DNA of 57,760 nucleotides from Marine Group II euryarchaeote MED-G35 (GCA_002457155.1 NTJS01000008.1:1-57760); one strand, 5' to 3'. Numbered from the stretch's first letter, positions 45,001-55,804 are shown. The notes: a model not told the origin generated them from the letters alone. Program-made: numbers and translations.

Positions 45001-45990
45001 GCACCTGGTAATCTCATCAGATTCGATGGCAGTGGGAGTTTCGACGCTGATCCGGAATTCGAAGGAATGACATCCTCAGACGTCAACAGCCCGGATTGGA
45101 ATGGGATAGTAGATTGGATATGGGACTTCGGAGATGCTAGTCCCACTTCATCTGGACCTCAAGTTTGGCATAGCTACGAGAGATCGGGAGAATATACAGT
45201 CAGACTTACTGTAATTGACGGTTTTGGGAGTGGTGACTCCAACACTACAGAGATGAAAGTGATAGTCTCTTCAGCCCCTCGAATCGAGACTTCAAAACCC
45301 ATCAGCACCGAGTACGTTGTCGTCGGAGACTTGGTCAATCTGTCCGGAGCCGCCTCCGACTCCGACTTGGAGGCTGGATTAGTAGCATGGATGGACAATG
45401 ACGCGTTTTTCGATAGCGATGGAGATGGTGACCCTAGCAACGATAGGGACCTCAATCTTACAGAGACTCTAGAGTTTGACTGGGACATCAATGTATTCGT
45501 GGATGAAGATTGCATGACCCTATCGGGGTGTGATGGTGATCCGAGGAACGACTGGATCATGCCAAATCAAACCTGGGTCATTCCCGGTGAAGTACGAATT
45601 TCAATGACGGTCTGCGATGGCTTGAGTGTCTGTGAATCTAAAGACTTCGTAATCACAGTGCTCTCCGTTCAGGATACTGCCCCGCCGAAGACTCTGTCGG
45701 ACTTGACCATGGAAGATCTTGTCCCGGGTAGAGAAAGTGCAGGCTTACTTGCTCTTGTTGTGCTAGTTGCAATACTGGGATGGATGATACTCAGAGAAAG
45801 GGACGATGATGAGATGGATGCCTTGGACAACGTCAAGAAATACGATGTCGAAGAGGTCGAGGCAGAGGGAGGTCTGCCTGGGATGGATCAACACAGCCCC
45901 CCTCCACAACCAAAATACCTTACTGCTGACGAGCGCACCAACAAAGAGTCCGGGTACGTGCGACCGATTAGAACGAGGCGAAAGAAGTGA
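42037..45990 (+). CDS. Giant exported PKD-domain surface protein with an inactivated peptidase-like region
   Basis: 1317 residues from ATG 42037. A signal peptide (about 12-33) leads into a peptidase-like domain (about 50-350) that resembles M6/immune-inhibitor-type proteins: MAHEFGQLIHH...WIDEGAAGLSEF. The zinc motif should be HExxH, but it is HEFGQ (H165-Q169), so the second ligand is missing. Several PKD domains follow (YIWDLGDGNSSSLKNPVHSF, WNWGDGSGDSGTG, WIWDFGDASPTSS), with Asp-rich calcium-binding loops. A C-terminal transmembrane helix (about 1250-1272) and a charged cytoplasmic tail anchor it. It probably serves adhesion or substrate binding instead of proteolysis. Confidence 0.88.
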   Translation: MMSGGSEIYSTRKSVLAVVSLLVVLTAPIFSSEGLASTGGQPRSCLNTWSVDDTDNMTTNDGTFAVTVEKISTNAAIFVEDGQIVSSTVLNDIVSNWESIIFPSTTNYFGTPPDIDDNCQIEIAILSIDGPSGEEGYFESGVSSIREAIFLDIDDLSERNRVMAHEFGQLIHHENDPFEYIWIDEGAAGLSEFISFGESVDLEEEANSWTLNSSTSLRWWDGRNSDIGSSFLFLAYLADKLGGPAAIRELVSNPSLGGNGVESLARNPGPGSTPIGTSMSEIFANFSAAVTLDSAQGAFGFSDLDLVEDCSNGGFCRGSVSAENDQWSEAWQSPGHSVEGWGLKSFRFTQGDGYPLSIMVQPDRFGFEGVVLSKEESSGTWTMDKLRIDSSDGRGTGLVHGFGNATSEVLLLVWYNSLVDDCDFDFANCGVLSGGNYPIGSFTVSASQVTSPAEVSIGSIDGFDRDGDFLDDSVEIEIGVSSSAFSEALSVEFSAFANNSLYDSADFMVSVGNSEPEIISVWFTPPFTSDWTFTAKVRDITGELQDLAQSLPQQIFNMKPVGSGTISSNETQTWTQTYIFGGGYDSWGFGFQNGSFGHNDTPQSYIWDLGDGNSSSLKNPVHSFTEEGDYVITLLVRDHGGFFSETISWEISVNDTSEPIPEISVDGLAIQEELTVQTNQRIQFSAFGTSDNVPVDKLFFSWNWGDGSGDSGTGIFEIGHSWVDGSSDGTAYSLELLVSDGHQSAQKSILVTVLNRAPYQIFSEDLEGFAVTPLEMPDVFEDEDGVIAEFRWTFEGGVNLGGVGVSLASDFTETSSFEANPIVSWKEPGVKNVTLEVADDDGNTSIAYLEVEILNQRPVALFERPSDGEIGDAYIFSSSSFDPDGDSSALSHYWTFSDRGSPIENTTSVSRTFSNPGLHSVSLVVVDERGLDSAPKTFLLYIGNPLPVPIMSFICPSDEGGLLFELPDDVGEVVTWKIPRTAEGGAFVAPGNLIRFDGSGSFDADPEFEGMTSSDVNSPDWNGIVDWIWDFGDASPTSSGPQVWHSYERSGEYTVRLTVIDGFGSGDSNTTEMKVIVSSAPRIETSKPISTEYVVVGDLVNLSGAASDSDLEAGLVAWMDNDAFFDSDGDGDPSNDRDLNLTETLEFDWDINVFVDEDCMTLSGCDGDPRNDWIMPNQTWVIPGEVRISMTVCDGLSVCESKDFVITVLSVQDTAPPKTLSDLTMEDLVPGRESAGLLALVVLVAILGWMILRERDDDEMDALDNVKKYDVEEVEAEGGLPGMDQHSPPPQPKYLTADERTNKESGYVRPIRTRRKK

Positions 45991-45992
45991 GG

Positions 45993-46880
45993 ATGAAAAC
46001 GGCCGGTGGGTTTGGCGTAAATCTCCTATTGGCGGGAATTTTCTGCTCGATTATTCTGATTCCTTCACCTGCCAGTTCCCAATCAGTGGCCTGCGATGTT
46101 GCCCCTAGTAGCGATTGGAATGAGACAGAAGACCCCCGAGAATACCTATCGGTCGAGGTTCCTGGCTCAATCGAAGCATTTGGCTTTGGAAGGGACTCTG
46201 GACTGAAACCGCTAGACAAAGACATCAGTACGGAATGGTCTGATGGAGCATGGGACAGTTTTCCCGGAATACACGTTGAGAATGAGTCTGCAACGACTAT
46301 CGCACTAGTTCTGGAACCGGGCTATAGATACACATTCTGTATCGACTTCAGCTCCAAGGGAGATGTCTATCTGCTGACTGACTCGAATCTGGACATGTAC
46401 ACAGTAGACTTCTACTGCGACGAAGATGGGTGGGAGTTGATTTGTGAAACGGAGGGTTTAGATTCCGTCCCGGTTGAGTACAGAGACCTGTTCACATGGG
46501 TACCATTCAGAGATGCTCATGCTTACGAATCGATTTCCTATCAGGAGTTCTCAGTGGCAATAGACTCTTCCGGGTCTGCTTGGTCTTTTGCTGGATTTGG
46601 AAGCTCTGAAGGACAAGTTCTGCACTTGGTCCTAGATGGATGGGACAATAGCCGGGAAGGGGATCATCCAGCTTCTGGAAATATGAGCGTGGAGGTTCTA
46701 ATCGATGTAGAAGAGAGATTCACACTTCCGAAGACCGCAGCATACGTCCTAATCGGTGCACTTCCTCTTTCGTGCATAATAATCCCACTAATTATCCACT
46801 GGAAATATCACTCATCTGCATTGGGAACGAGAGATGATGAAGAGTTGGTAGAGGTCCCCTTCTTGAAGGAAGGTGCCTAG
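45993..46880 (+). CDS. Exported, membrane-anchored protein of unknown function
   Basis: 295 residues from ATG 45993; a GTG at 45987 overlapping the PKD stop (GTGA) adds two residues. A signal peptide (about 8-29) has a plausible cleavage after ASS that would leave Gln at the mature N-terminus. The exported domain is acidic with several cysteines (ACDVAP, FCIDFS, FYCDEDGWELICE) and beta-rich, with a C-terminal transmembrane helix (about 246-268) and a short cytoplasmic tail. No family is recognised. It is coupled to the PKD protein gene, suggesting a shared surface complex. The 3' end overlaps aroD by four bases (CTAG). Confidence 0.65.
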   Translation: MKTAGGFGVNLLLAGIFCSIILIPSPASSQSVACDVAPSSDWNETEDPREYLSVEVPGSIEAFGFGRDSGLKPLDKDISTEWSDGAWDSFPGIHVENESATTIALVLEPGYRYTFCIDFSSKGDVYLLTDSNLDMYTVDFYCDEDGWELICETEGLDSVPVEYRDLFTWVPFRDAHAYESISYQEFSVAIDSSGSAWSFAGFGSSEGQVLHLVLDGWDNSREGDHPASGNMSVEVLIDVEERFTLPKTAAYVLIGALPLSCIIIPLIIHWKYHSSALGTRDDEELVEVPFLKEGA

Positions 46881-47668
46881 GAGTATTCTAACACTTCCCA
46901 TGCAATTCTCAGGTCCGAGGCGTTGATCTTCCCTTGCTGAGCCAAATGCCAACCGGACTCAGTAGTTGCAAAGACTAGTTCCTGACCTAACTCCGGCGCA
47001 TGTATTCTTGACCAATCGCCACCGGGCCCTAGTCCCATCAATGAGTAGTTCGCACCGGAAGACTTCAGTTGTAAAGAGGACTCAAAAATCCGTAGCGCAT
47101 CCTTTCTATCTTTAGTGAGAAAACAAGCCTTTACCAAGTCTCCCATTTCCTGAGCATCCATCACATCCTGAGTGATCTCAGAGACTGAAGGAATATTCTC
47201 CAATGAGTGTATAGATGAAATGACCCTAGTCTCCTTTCCTGCTAATTTTACTAGTTCTTCCCTCTTAGGGGGGTCTATGTCAACTTCAAGATCAATCCAA
47301 TCCGGCTTACTTGCTATTGCTGCTTGGAGGACCGAAATCCTATCATCCTCACTTCCAGGATAGTGGCCCCCCTGCCCCTGTGGCCTGCAAGTAATCAATA
47401 GTGGAGCTTCAATTGTGGAAGAAATTGCCTTGATTGAGTCCGCCACATCAATAGCATCCAATTCTAGGTGATTCACAATAATCTCGATGCTCTCTTTTTC
47501 ACCCTCTTCGGATTTCTTGGTAGAGGTCGTCTTTTCTTCGGTGGTCCACAGAAGATCTAGCCGGGCTTCCACCATATCTGCCCCCAATTTAACTGCCTTT
47601 GGGGCATCGTTGCACATTTCTTCTACGGTCCTTCCCCTCAGTGTGACGCATACCAAGGGCTTTTGCAT
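46877..47668 (-). CDS. aroD: Type I 3-dehydroquinate dehydratase
   Basis: 263 residues. VEARLDLL (E and R of the substrate site), LLITCRP, IDLEVDID, SSIHSLENIP (His of the catalytic pair) and DLVKACFL (Schiff-base Lys) are in order for type I dehydroquinase, the third step of the shikimate pathway. A Lys/Glu-rich insertion (about 45-60) after the first strand is not typical. It lies 5.9 kb from aroA, with gyrBA between. It is convergent with the exported unknown and divergent from gyrB. Confidence 0.9.
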   Translation of the reverse strand: MQKPLVCVTLRGRTVEEMCNDAPKAVKLGADMVEARLDLLWTTEEKTTSTKKSEEGEKESIEIIVNHLELDAIDVADSIKAISSTIEAPLLITCRPQGQGGHYPGSEDDRISVLQAAIASKPDWIDLEVDIDPPKREELVKLAGKETRVISSIHSLENIPSVSEITQDVMDAQEMGDLVKACFLTKDRKDALRIFESSLQLKSSGANYSLMGLGPGGDWSRIHAPELGQELVFATTESGWHLAQQGKINASDLRIAWEVLEYS

Positions 47669-47823
47669 GTGAAAGGCCGAATTAAGTGGCCTGTTTAATC
47701 ATGCCGAGGGGGAGAGGTGAAGTGAAAGGACCACTTAGTCGAAATTATCCCCAATTTACGGGTTATTGACTCGGAAAATGGAGAGTGTTATAGGCCGTGC
47801 CTTCCTACGATTGATGATGAAGT

Positions 47824-47850
47824 TTGAGGGTTCCCTAAGGGAACCCTCAA
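47824..47850 (+). repeat. Perfect inverted repeat in the gyrB leader
   Basis: Arms TTGAGGGTTCCC (47824-47835) and GGGAACCCTCAA (47839-47850) are perfect 12-bp complements with the spacer TAA. The repeat ends 15 bases before the gyrB ATG. It is in a divergent intergenic region, so it is not a terminator for either neighbour. The rest of 47669-47823 shows only a TTATAGG element (about 47789-47795) and a possible 22-codon ORF. It may be an operator or an RNA hairpin in the gyrase leader. Confidence 0.8.
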
Positions 47851-47853
47851 TAA

Positions 47854-49818
<1,965 letters not shown>

Positions 49819-49827
49819 GGACTAAAT

Positions 49828-52512
49828 ATGGCTGAAGATCTACTTAGAAGAGACATCTCGGAGGAGATGAAAGAGAGCTACATCAACTACGCGATGAGCG
49901 TAATCATCGGAAGAGCTCTTCCCGATGCCAGAGACGGATTGAAGCCCGTCCATAGGAGAATTCTATGGGGGATGCACCAAGCAGGGCACACACATGAGAA
50001 GGGGTATAGCAAATCGGCTAGGTCAGTTGGCGAAGTCATGGGGAAGTACCACCCCCATGGCGATCAAGCACTATATGACACAATGGTCAGGATGGCACAA
50101 GACTTCTCGCTCCGTTACCCTCTAGTCGATGGCCAGGGAAACTTCGGTTCAATAGATGGTGATCCTCCTGCGGCAATGAGGTACACGGAGAGCCGCCTTG
50201 ACAAGTTGTCTCGCCACATGCTCGATGACATAAACAAGAACACAATCGATATGGAGCCAAACTTCGATGACTCTGAAATAGAACCGACAGTCCTGCCATC
50301 CCGACTACCAAACCTGCTGCTTAACGGGAGTGATGGAATCGCAGTTGGGATGGCAACAAAAATTCCCCCTCATAACATAAACGAAGTTGTGGGGGCGATA
50401 AAATTCCACATCGGCAGGGTTATTGAGCAGGATAGGAAAATTGGCCTAGACAATCCCCCAAAAATAGATGCGCTGGAATACCTGAAATTCCTGAAAGGTC
50501 CGGATTTCCCAACTGGTGCTACGATATTCGGGATTGACGGGATTGTAGACATGTACAGAACAGGAAAGGGCAGATTCCACATTAGATCGGAAGTAGAGGT
50601 CTTTGATGACTCGAAGGGGAAGAAGTTGGTCATTCATTCGATACCCTATCAGGTGAAGAAGGCAAAGATGCTGCAAGGAATTGCTGAACTGGTCCAGAAT
50701 GAGTCGGTTAAGGGGATTCGCGACATTCGAGACGAGTCGAGCAAGGATGGAATAAGGGTCGTAATCGAAATCAAACAGAATGCCGACCCTCATGCTGTTC
50801 TAAATCAGTTATACAAGTCCAGTAGACTTCAGGAGTCATACTCTGCAAATATGATGGGGATCCTCAGAGGAGAACCGGTTCAGCTTGACCTGAGGACGAT
50901 TCTGCACACATACGTGAGGCATCGCGAGTCAGTAGTCGAAAGAAGGACGAAGCACGATCTGGACAGGGCAGAGGCCCGTGCACACATTCTCGAGGGGCTG
51001 ATGAGGGCCCAGGATAGAATGGGAGAAATTATCGAAGTAGGTAGAAACTCAGAATCTAGAGACCAATTCGAGAAGTTCCTAAGAGGCGAGGAGAAATACC
51101 CGAAGATCAAGAAGTTCGACTTCTCCGAGAAGCAGTCCAAGGCAATCGCAGAGAGAAGGTTGTATCAACTCACGAAATTGAATGTCAAGGAGGTTTCCGA
51201 CGAGCTGGAAAGGCTGGGGAGGGACATCGTGGACTACGAAGACATCCTAGGAAGCAGAAAAAGAAGACTAGATATCATCTCTGGAGAGTTGGAAGATTTA
51301 GTCGAGAGGCACGGTGACGAGAGGAGGACGAATATCGACCCAACCCCTCTTTCAATGGACCGGGAAGACCTAGTTGCAGAAGAGGCGATTGTCATCTCAC
51401 TAACACGGGACAACTACATCAGACACTTGCCTGTAGAGTCGTTCCGGCTTCAGAACAGAGGGGGGAAGGGGCTCAAGGGAGTTGCGACGAAAGATGAAGA
51501 CGCGCCCTCGAAGATTGTAACATGCTTCTCAAAGGACAGACTACTTATTTTCACAGACAAAGGAAGGGTATACGGATTACGGGCATGGGAGACCCCTCCG
51601 GCTAGCAGATATGGAAGAGGGAGCCACATCCGAAACCTCTTGAGAGGGATAAGGGAAGATGAGAAAGTAATCTCAATTCTCCCAATGGACAGGTCACTAA
51701 TTGAAAGCCCAGAAGGTCATTTCCTGATGTTCGCAACTGCGAATGGCAGAATTAAGAAGAGCAAACTCTCGGAATACTCGAGAATTAATCGCAATGGCAA
51801 GTACGCTTTGAGATTCGCAGATGGGGACAACGACAACCTTGTCGCGGTTAGGCCTGCAACGGACACCGATCACGTTGTTCTAGTATCCGCATTGGGGAAT
51901 GCCTGCCGATTCATGCCTTCTGAGAAGAAGACAAGGTTGTCTCCTGAAACCGGTGAGGTGGTTACAACTTACGTCGTAAGGGTCCAGGGAAGGATTAGCC
52001 AGGGAGTATCTGGAATGAAGCTTGCAGGCGGTGACAAGGTCATTGGGATGATTGTAACTGATGACTTTGATACGAGCGTCCTTACCATCTCCAAGTACGG
52101 GATGGCAAAGCGTAGCAGACTCGGTTCTGGGGAGATGATGCCGCTATCGGAAGAAGGAACACAGATCTTTGACGAATTGGGTAATCCGGTTCTCGAGAGG
52201 GATGGGTACAGGAAGACAAACAGAGGGACCAAAGGAGTACGGACTATGTCACTGAGAGATGGCGATAATATTGTCAGTGTTAAGCAAATTCCTGACTTGG
52301 AGGATCAGTTGTTCATGCTGACGGGGTCTGGAATGATGATCAGGATGGTTTCAGGGCAAACCAAGGAGACCCTGGGCAAGGTGACCAAGGGCACGAGGAT
52401 AATGGAATTGCGGAGTCAGGATCGTACTGGTTATGTGGATGAGATCGTTTTCGTTGCTAGGCTCCCTTCCGAACTAATCAGCATCGGTGAAAGTCTGGAA
52501 GAAGAAGAGTAG
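49828..52512 (+). CDS. gyrA: DNA gyrase subunit A
   Basis: 894 residues. The winged-helix domain has the catalytic Tyr119 in [10 protein letters not shown]. The quinolone-resistance region reads [10 protein letters not shown], where E. coli has HPHGDSAVYD, so the Ser83 position is Gln80. The C-terminal beta-pinwheel contains QNRGGKG, the GyrA-box (consensus QRGGRG), which identifies gyrase rather than topoisomerase IV. Together with GyrB it introduces negative supercoils. The 3' end is 45 bases from the tRNA-Ser gene. Confidence 0.97.
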   Translation: MAEDLLRRDISEEMKESYINYAMSVIIGRALPDARDGLKPVHRRILWGMHQAGHTHEKGYSKSARSVGEVMGKYHPHGDQALYDTMVRMAQDFSLRYPLVDGQGNFGSIDGDPPAAMRYTESRLDKLSRHMLDDINKNTIDMEPNFDDSEIEPTVLPSRLPNLLLNGSDGIAVGMATKIPPHNINEVVGAIKFHIGRVIEQDRKIGLDNPPKIDALEYLKFLKGPDFPTGATIFGIDGIVDMYRTGKGRFHIRSEVEVFDDSKGKKLVIHSIPYQVKKAKMLQGIAELVQNESVKGIRDIRDESSKDGIRVVIEIKQNADPHAVLNQLYKSSRLQESYSANMMGILRGEPVQLDLRTILHTYVRHRESVVERRTKHDLDRAEARAHILEGLMRAQDRMGEIIEVGRNSESRDQFEKFLRGEEKYPKIKKFDFSEKQSKAIAERRLYQLTKLNVKEVSDELERLGRDIVDYEDILGSRKRRLDIISGELEDLVERHGDERRTNIDPTPLSMDREDLVAEEAIVISLTRDNYIRHLPVESFRLQNRGGKGLKGVATKDEDAPSKIVTCFSKDRLLIFTDKGRVYGLRAWETPPASRYGRGSHIRNLLRGIREDEKVISILPMDRSLIESPEGHFLMFATANGRIKKSKLSEYSRINRNGKYALRFADGDNDNLVAVRPATDTDHVVLVSALGNACRFMPSEKKTRLSPETGEVVTTYVVRVQGRISQGVSGMKLAGGDKVIGMIVTDDFDTSVLTISKYGMAKRSRLGSGEMMPLSEEGTQIFDELGNPVLERDGYRKTNRGTKGVRTMSLRDGDNIVSVKQIPDLEDQLFMLTGSGMMIRMVSGQTKETLGKVTKGTRIMELRSQDRTGYVDEIVFVARLPSELISIGESLEEEE

Positions 52513-52557
52513 GGAGACCGTTCTGCTTAAGCACGAATCTCTAGTCGTCCAATTACT

Positions 52558-52644
52558 GCGGCAGTCGCATAGCCTGGCCATTGCGCTGGATTGCTAATCC
52601 AGTGGTGTTTCACCTCGGGAGTTCGAATCTCCCCTGCCGCGCCA
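52558..52644 (+). tRNA. tRNA-Ser (anticodon GCU), CCA encoded
   Basis: Acceptor arms GCGGCAG/CTGCCGC, an anticodon stem CTGGA/TCCAG around TTGCTAA (anticodon GCT), a long variable arm as in class II tRNAs, and the T-arm GGGAGTTCGAATCTCCC are visible. The discriminator base is G (52641) and CCA is encoded at 52642-52644. It decodes AGC/AGU. Confidence 0.95.
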
Positions 52645-52689
52645 CCAAAAAGAGGGAGGATTCATCCATCTTAATGCCCTCAGGGGGGC

Positions 52690-53565
52690 GTGGTCAACGC
52701 ATGGAGCATCCTTGAAGCGGGAGCAATTCTGATTCTCCTAATTGGTGCGATAGCACTATTATGGGCCTTAATTAGGCATCTAAGACTAAGACCTTCTAAC
52801 GAAAGATCATGGGTGAATGATAACCAAAGGCTGACAACTGCTGAATTCGTTGATGGTGTGGTGACCGTTCGCAATGTTAGGGATTTCGAATGGCGTAGCG
52901 GTAGGGATTTCGACGAAAGATGGGTAGATATGAAGATAAAACTGGATGAGGTATCGAAAATCTGGTTCGTTTTGGAGTACTTCGATCCATCTAGGAGGCA
53001 AATGGCACATACGATAATGAGTTTCGAGATGAGGGATGGTACGAGACTGGCCTGTTCGATAGAGGTCAGGAGGGAGAAGGGAGAGAGGTATCATCCGATA
53101 AAGGGCCTCTTCAGGCAGTACGAGTTGATTTACGTCTGGGCCACCGAGAGAGACGTGATTGGGGTCAGGACACGATGCAGGAAGAGGTCTGTGACCCATC
53201 TTTTCGAAGCTGTCGTACTCGGACCGGGCAATGAGAGGAGGATGTTGGAGTCTTATCTGAAAAGAACCAACAAACTCTGCAATAGTCCAGAGTGGTACAA
53301 TACAATCACCAACACCTGCACAACAAACATAGTCGGGCATGTCAATGAAGTATATCCCGGGAGGGTTCCTCGCGCAGTAGCGGTACTCCTTCCTGGACTG
53401 AGCCCAAAGCTACTCCAGAGGAACAATCTGGTGAAGATAGATGGGACAATTGAGGAAACGATGAGGAACAGCATAATCGATGAGAAAGCAAAGTCTTGGG
53501 ATGGCGTGGTCGATTTCGGAGATTGGATCAGAGAGCAAGGCGGAGGGGAGCATTCAACTGAGTGA
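52690..53565 (+). CDS. DUF4105 (Lnb N-terminal-like) protein with N-terminal membrane helix
   Basis: 291 residues from GTG 52690, after an AGGGGGG sequence. An N-terminal transmembrane helix (about 7-29) is followed by FDPSRRQMAHTIMSFEMRDG, the core of DUF4105/Lnb_N (H and S in AHTxxSF), and IEVRREKGERYHPIKGLFRQYELIYVWATERDVIGVRT, all typical of the family. The Cys in NKLCNSPEWYNTITNTCTTNIV may be the nucleophile of this papain-like NlpC/P60-related fold. The domain is common in bacteria with outer membranes. Its role in an archaeon is unknown. It lies between tRNA-Ser and aroA, 16 bp before aroA. Confidence 0.8.
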   Translation: MVNAWSILEAGAILILLIGAIALLWALIRHLRLRPSNERSWVNDNQRLTTAEFVDGVVTVRNVRDFEWRSGRDFDERWVDMKIKLDEVSKIWFVLEYFDPSRRQMAHTIMSFEMRDGTRLACSIEVRREKGERYHPIKGLFRQYELIYVWATERDVIGVRTRCRKRSVTHLFEAVVLGPGNERRMLESYLKRTNKLCNSPEWYNTITNTCTTNIVGHVNEVYPGRVPRAVAVLLPGLSPKLLQRNNLVKIDGTIEETMRNSIIDEKAKSWDGVVDFGDWIREQGGGEHSTE

Positions 53566-53580
53566 CTCTGATGCGATTTT

Positions 53581-54765
53581 GTGCTAAACATCCGGCCACT
53601 CGAAGACCCCGAAAGGGTGCGATGGTCCCTGCCACCCTCGAAGAGTCACATGATTCGCTGGATTGCACTTGCATCCCAATCCGAGTCGCGGACCAATCTG
53701 TTATTCCAGGGAGAACCTGGAAGTGACATCGAGGCGATGGCGCGATGCATGGAGAAAATGGGCGCCTCCATAGAAAGAGGTATTGGAAGGTGGACCATTC
53801 GTGGAAAGGAAGGAGGTCTTGATCTACCCAACTCGACGTTGGATTGTGGGAATTCCGCTACTACGGCGAATTTTGTCTCTGCGATTGCTGCGTGCATGGA
53901 TGGCCCCATAGAGATTGATGGAGATCTTTCTCTTAGGAATAGGGACCTATCCCCTATGACCTCGACATTGAGGGAACTAGGGTGCAAAGTCTCCTCCGAC
54001 CGGTTACCATATACCGTTTCTGGACCGATAACCAATGGAAAATCACACATAGACGAGTCTTATTCGAGTCAGACCCTCTCTGGGATGGTTTTGGCTTCTC
54101 CTGGATTTCCAGGAGAAGTGGAAATAACACTCAATGGTGAAGCGGTTAGTCGATGGTACAGGGATCTGACGTTCGAATCTAGTAGATTGAGTGGGTGGGG
54201 AGGAAAATATGGAGAAGTCGTCCACCTAGATCACTGGTCTGTTGGAACACCAGAAACAATCGAAATTCCGGAAGAATCTAGCCTGTTTCCAATTTCACTA
54301 CTCTTCGACAAACTCCACGGAACAGAAAGTTTGGATTATGGGAAATTCGAAGGAACCCATGTTGCAGATACAATTGAAGTGGCGATTTCGAGAAAATCCA
54401 GGCAGGTTAGCCTGAGAGATACTAGTGATATTATATCTCCATTGGCTGCAATGATGGCAATTGGCAATGGTGGGGAAATCGTAGAAGCGGCCCATGCACG
54501 GGGAAAGGAGTCGGATAGAATTTATTCAACAATCAGAATGCTATCCTCATTTGGCATTGGGGTCGAGGAAAGAACGGGGGGTTTGGCAATTCTCGGAGGC
54601 CAGCAACCGAAACCCCCGACTGAGGCTATTAATTGTGAAAACGATCACAGATTGGCAATGACGGCTGCCGTCCTGGCCACGAAAGTTGGGGCTGACTTGT
54701 CTGGGCATGAAATATGTGATGTCACCCATCCTGGTTTCTTTGAGATGATTTTTTCCTTGACGTAG
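53581..54765 (+). CDS. aroA: 3-phosphoshikimate 1-carboxyvinyltransferase (EPSP synthase)
   Basis: 394 residues from GTG 53581. LPPSKSHMIRWIALA (about 17-31) is the phosphate-binding start, STLDCGNSATTANFVSAIA matches the GNAGTAMR region, NRDLSPM the next motif, and CENDHRLAMTAAVLA the C-terminal site. The GNAGT stretch reads GNSATT, so the position of Gly96 in E. coli is Ala93, and the usual Arg100 is Asn. It makes EPSP in the shikimate pathway. The EamA gene follows after 12 bases. Confidence 0.93.
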   Translation: MLNIRPLEDPERVRWSLPPSKSHMIRWIALASQSESRTNLLFQGEPGSDIEAMARCMEKMGASIERGIGRWTIRGKEGGLDLPNSTLDCGNSATTANFVSAIAACMDGPIEIDGDLSLRNRDLSPMTSTLRELGCKVSSDRLPYTVSGPITNGKSHIDESYSSQTLSGMVLASPGFPGEVEITLNGEAVSRWYRDLTFESSRLSGWGGKYGEVVHLDHWSVGTPETIEIPEESSLFPISLLFDKLHGTESLDYGKFEGTHVADTIEVAISRKSRQVSLRDTSDIISPLAAMMAIGNGGEIVEAAHARGKESDRIYSTIRMLSSFGIGVEERTGGLAILGGQQPKPPTEAINCENDHRLAMTAAVLATKVGADLSGHEICDVTHPGFFEMIFSLT

Positions 54766-54777
54766 GAGTGTGAAATT

Positions 54778-55743
54778 ATGTTGCGCAGTTATTGGAAGAA
54801 GAACCTTGGTACTCATTTGCTTCTAGTCCTAGTCGCGGCGATATGGGGGTCTACTTGGGCAGCAGGCAGATTTCTGAGTTATGGATTGAACGAAGATAGC
54901 CCTGCCACTCTCAGTCCTGCAACTTCTGCGTGGCTGAGGTATGCATTCGCGGTTTCAGTATTCTTTTTCTGGTCGATTTCAAGCAGGGGCGAGAGGTCAT
55001 TCAGATTTCTCCCTCCAGATCGGAAATCATGGGTTTTCTCTTTTTGGCTGGGAATTCTAGGAACTATGGCATACCAACTGTTATTCATGCATGGGATGCG
55101 TTGGACTGCGGCTGGAGATGCATCTCTCATCATCCCAATGAATCCGGTTTTTACCATCCTTCTGGCTGTTCCGATGCTAGGTCAGAGGATTTCCGCAAGA
55201 ATGTCTGTTGGACTATTGATTGGCATCTCCGGAGTGGCGGTTGTTGTGGGTTGGAGTCCCAACTCTGGAATACCACTGGAACATAGGATTCTAGGGGATT
55301 TGATGATTCTCTGTGCTGCACTCTCATGGGCGGCTACTACAAATCTGACTAAGATTATGCTTTCCTGGGGAAGTGGTCACTCATCGCTCGAGATTGTGGT
55401 CTGGTATTCTGTAACTGGCTGGGCTCTGCTCTCTCCGTGGGTAATCGCTGAGAACTGGGGTTCGTCGATTCCAGAGCCAAGTGTAGTAGAGTGGCTTACA
55501 ATTGCATATCTAGGAGTAATCTCCACCGTCTTATCCTATGTATTATTTGCAAAGGGAATTGAGGTCATTGGACCCACAGCTACCTCTTCATACGTCTTTC
55601 TTGTACCAGTCTTCGGAGTTCTTGGAGGGTGGTTACTTCTTGGCGAGGAGATTGGTGCCTCCATGATACTCGGATTCGTCCTAATCGTGGTTGGAGTTAC
55701 AGAAGTGCAAAGGGAAAACGATAGATTGTCGGCCATTTCCTGA
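54778..55743 (+). CDS. EamA/DMT-family transporter
   Basis: 321 residues with ten transmembrane helices in two repeated EamA halves. LLVLVAAIWGSTWAAGRF (first helix) and the second-half LMILCAALSWAATTNLTKI fit the pattern, ending SYVFLVPVFGVLGGWLLLGEE. These drug/metabolite transporters move small metabolites such as amino acids. The substrate cannot be read from sequence. The ATG start lies 12 bases after aroA. Confidence 0.9.
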   Translation: MLRSYWKKNLGTHLLLVLVAAIWGSTWAAGRFLSYGLNEDSPATLSPATSAWLRYAFAVSVFFFWSISSRGERSFRFLPPDRKSWVFSFWLGILGTMAYQLLFMHGMRWTAAGDASLIIPMNPVFTILLAVPMLGQRISARMSVGLLIGISGVAVVVGWSPNSGIPLEHRILGDLMILCAALSWAATTNLTKIMLSWGSGHSSLEIVVWYSVTGWALLSPWVIAENWGSSIPEPSVVEWLTIAYLGVISTVLSYVLFAKGIEVIGPTATSSYVFLVPVFGVLGGWLLLGEEIGASMILGFVLIVVGVTEVQRENDRLSAIS

Positions 55744-55758
55744 AGTATACTACTGCCT

Positions 55759-55804
55759 CACCGTTAAATACGGGGGGTCGGTGGCCGGCCAACGAGGTGA
55801 TTGA
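55759..55804 (+). promoter_or_regulatory. Promoter and ribosome site of the L10e gene
   Basis: A clear TATA-like TTAAATA at 55764-55770 lies about 35-40 bases before the TTG at 55805, with GAGGTGA (55794-55800) as ribosome site. The spacing implies a very short leader. Confidence 0.45.

Noticed and set aside
47701-47769. 22-codon ORF upstream of gyrB, a possible leader peptide
   Set aside because: It has no convincing regulatory codon pattern or terminator after it, and such short frames are common by chance.
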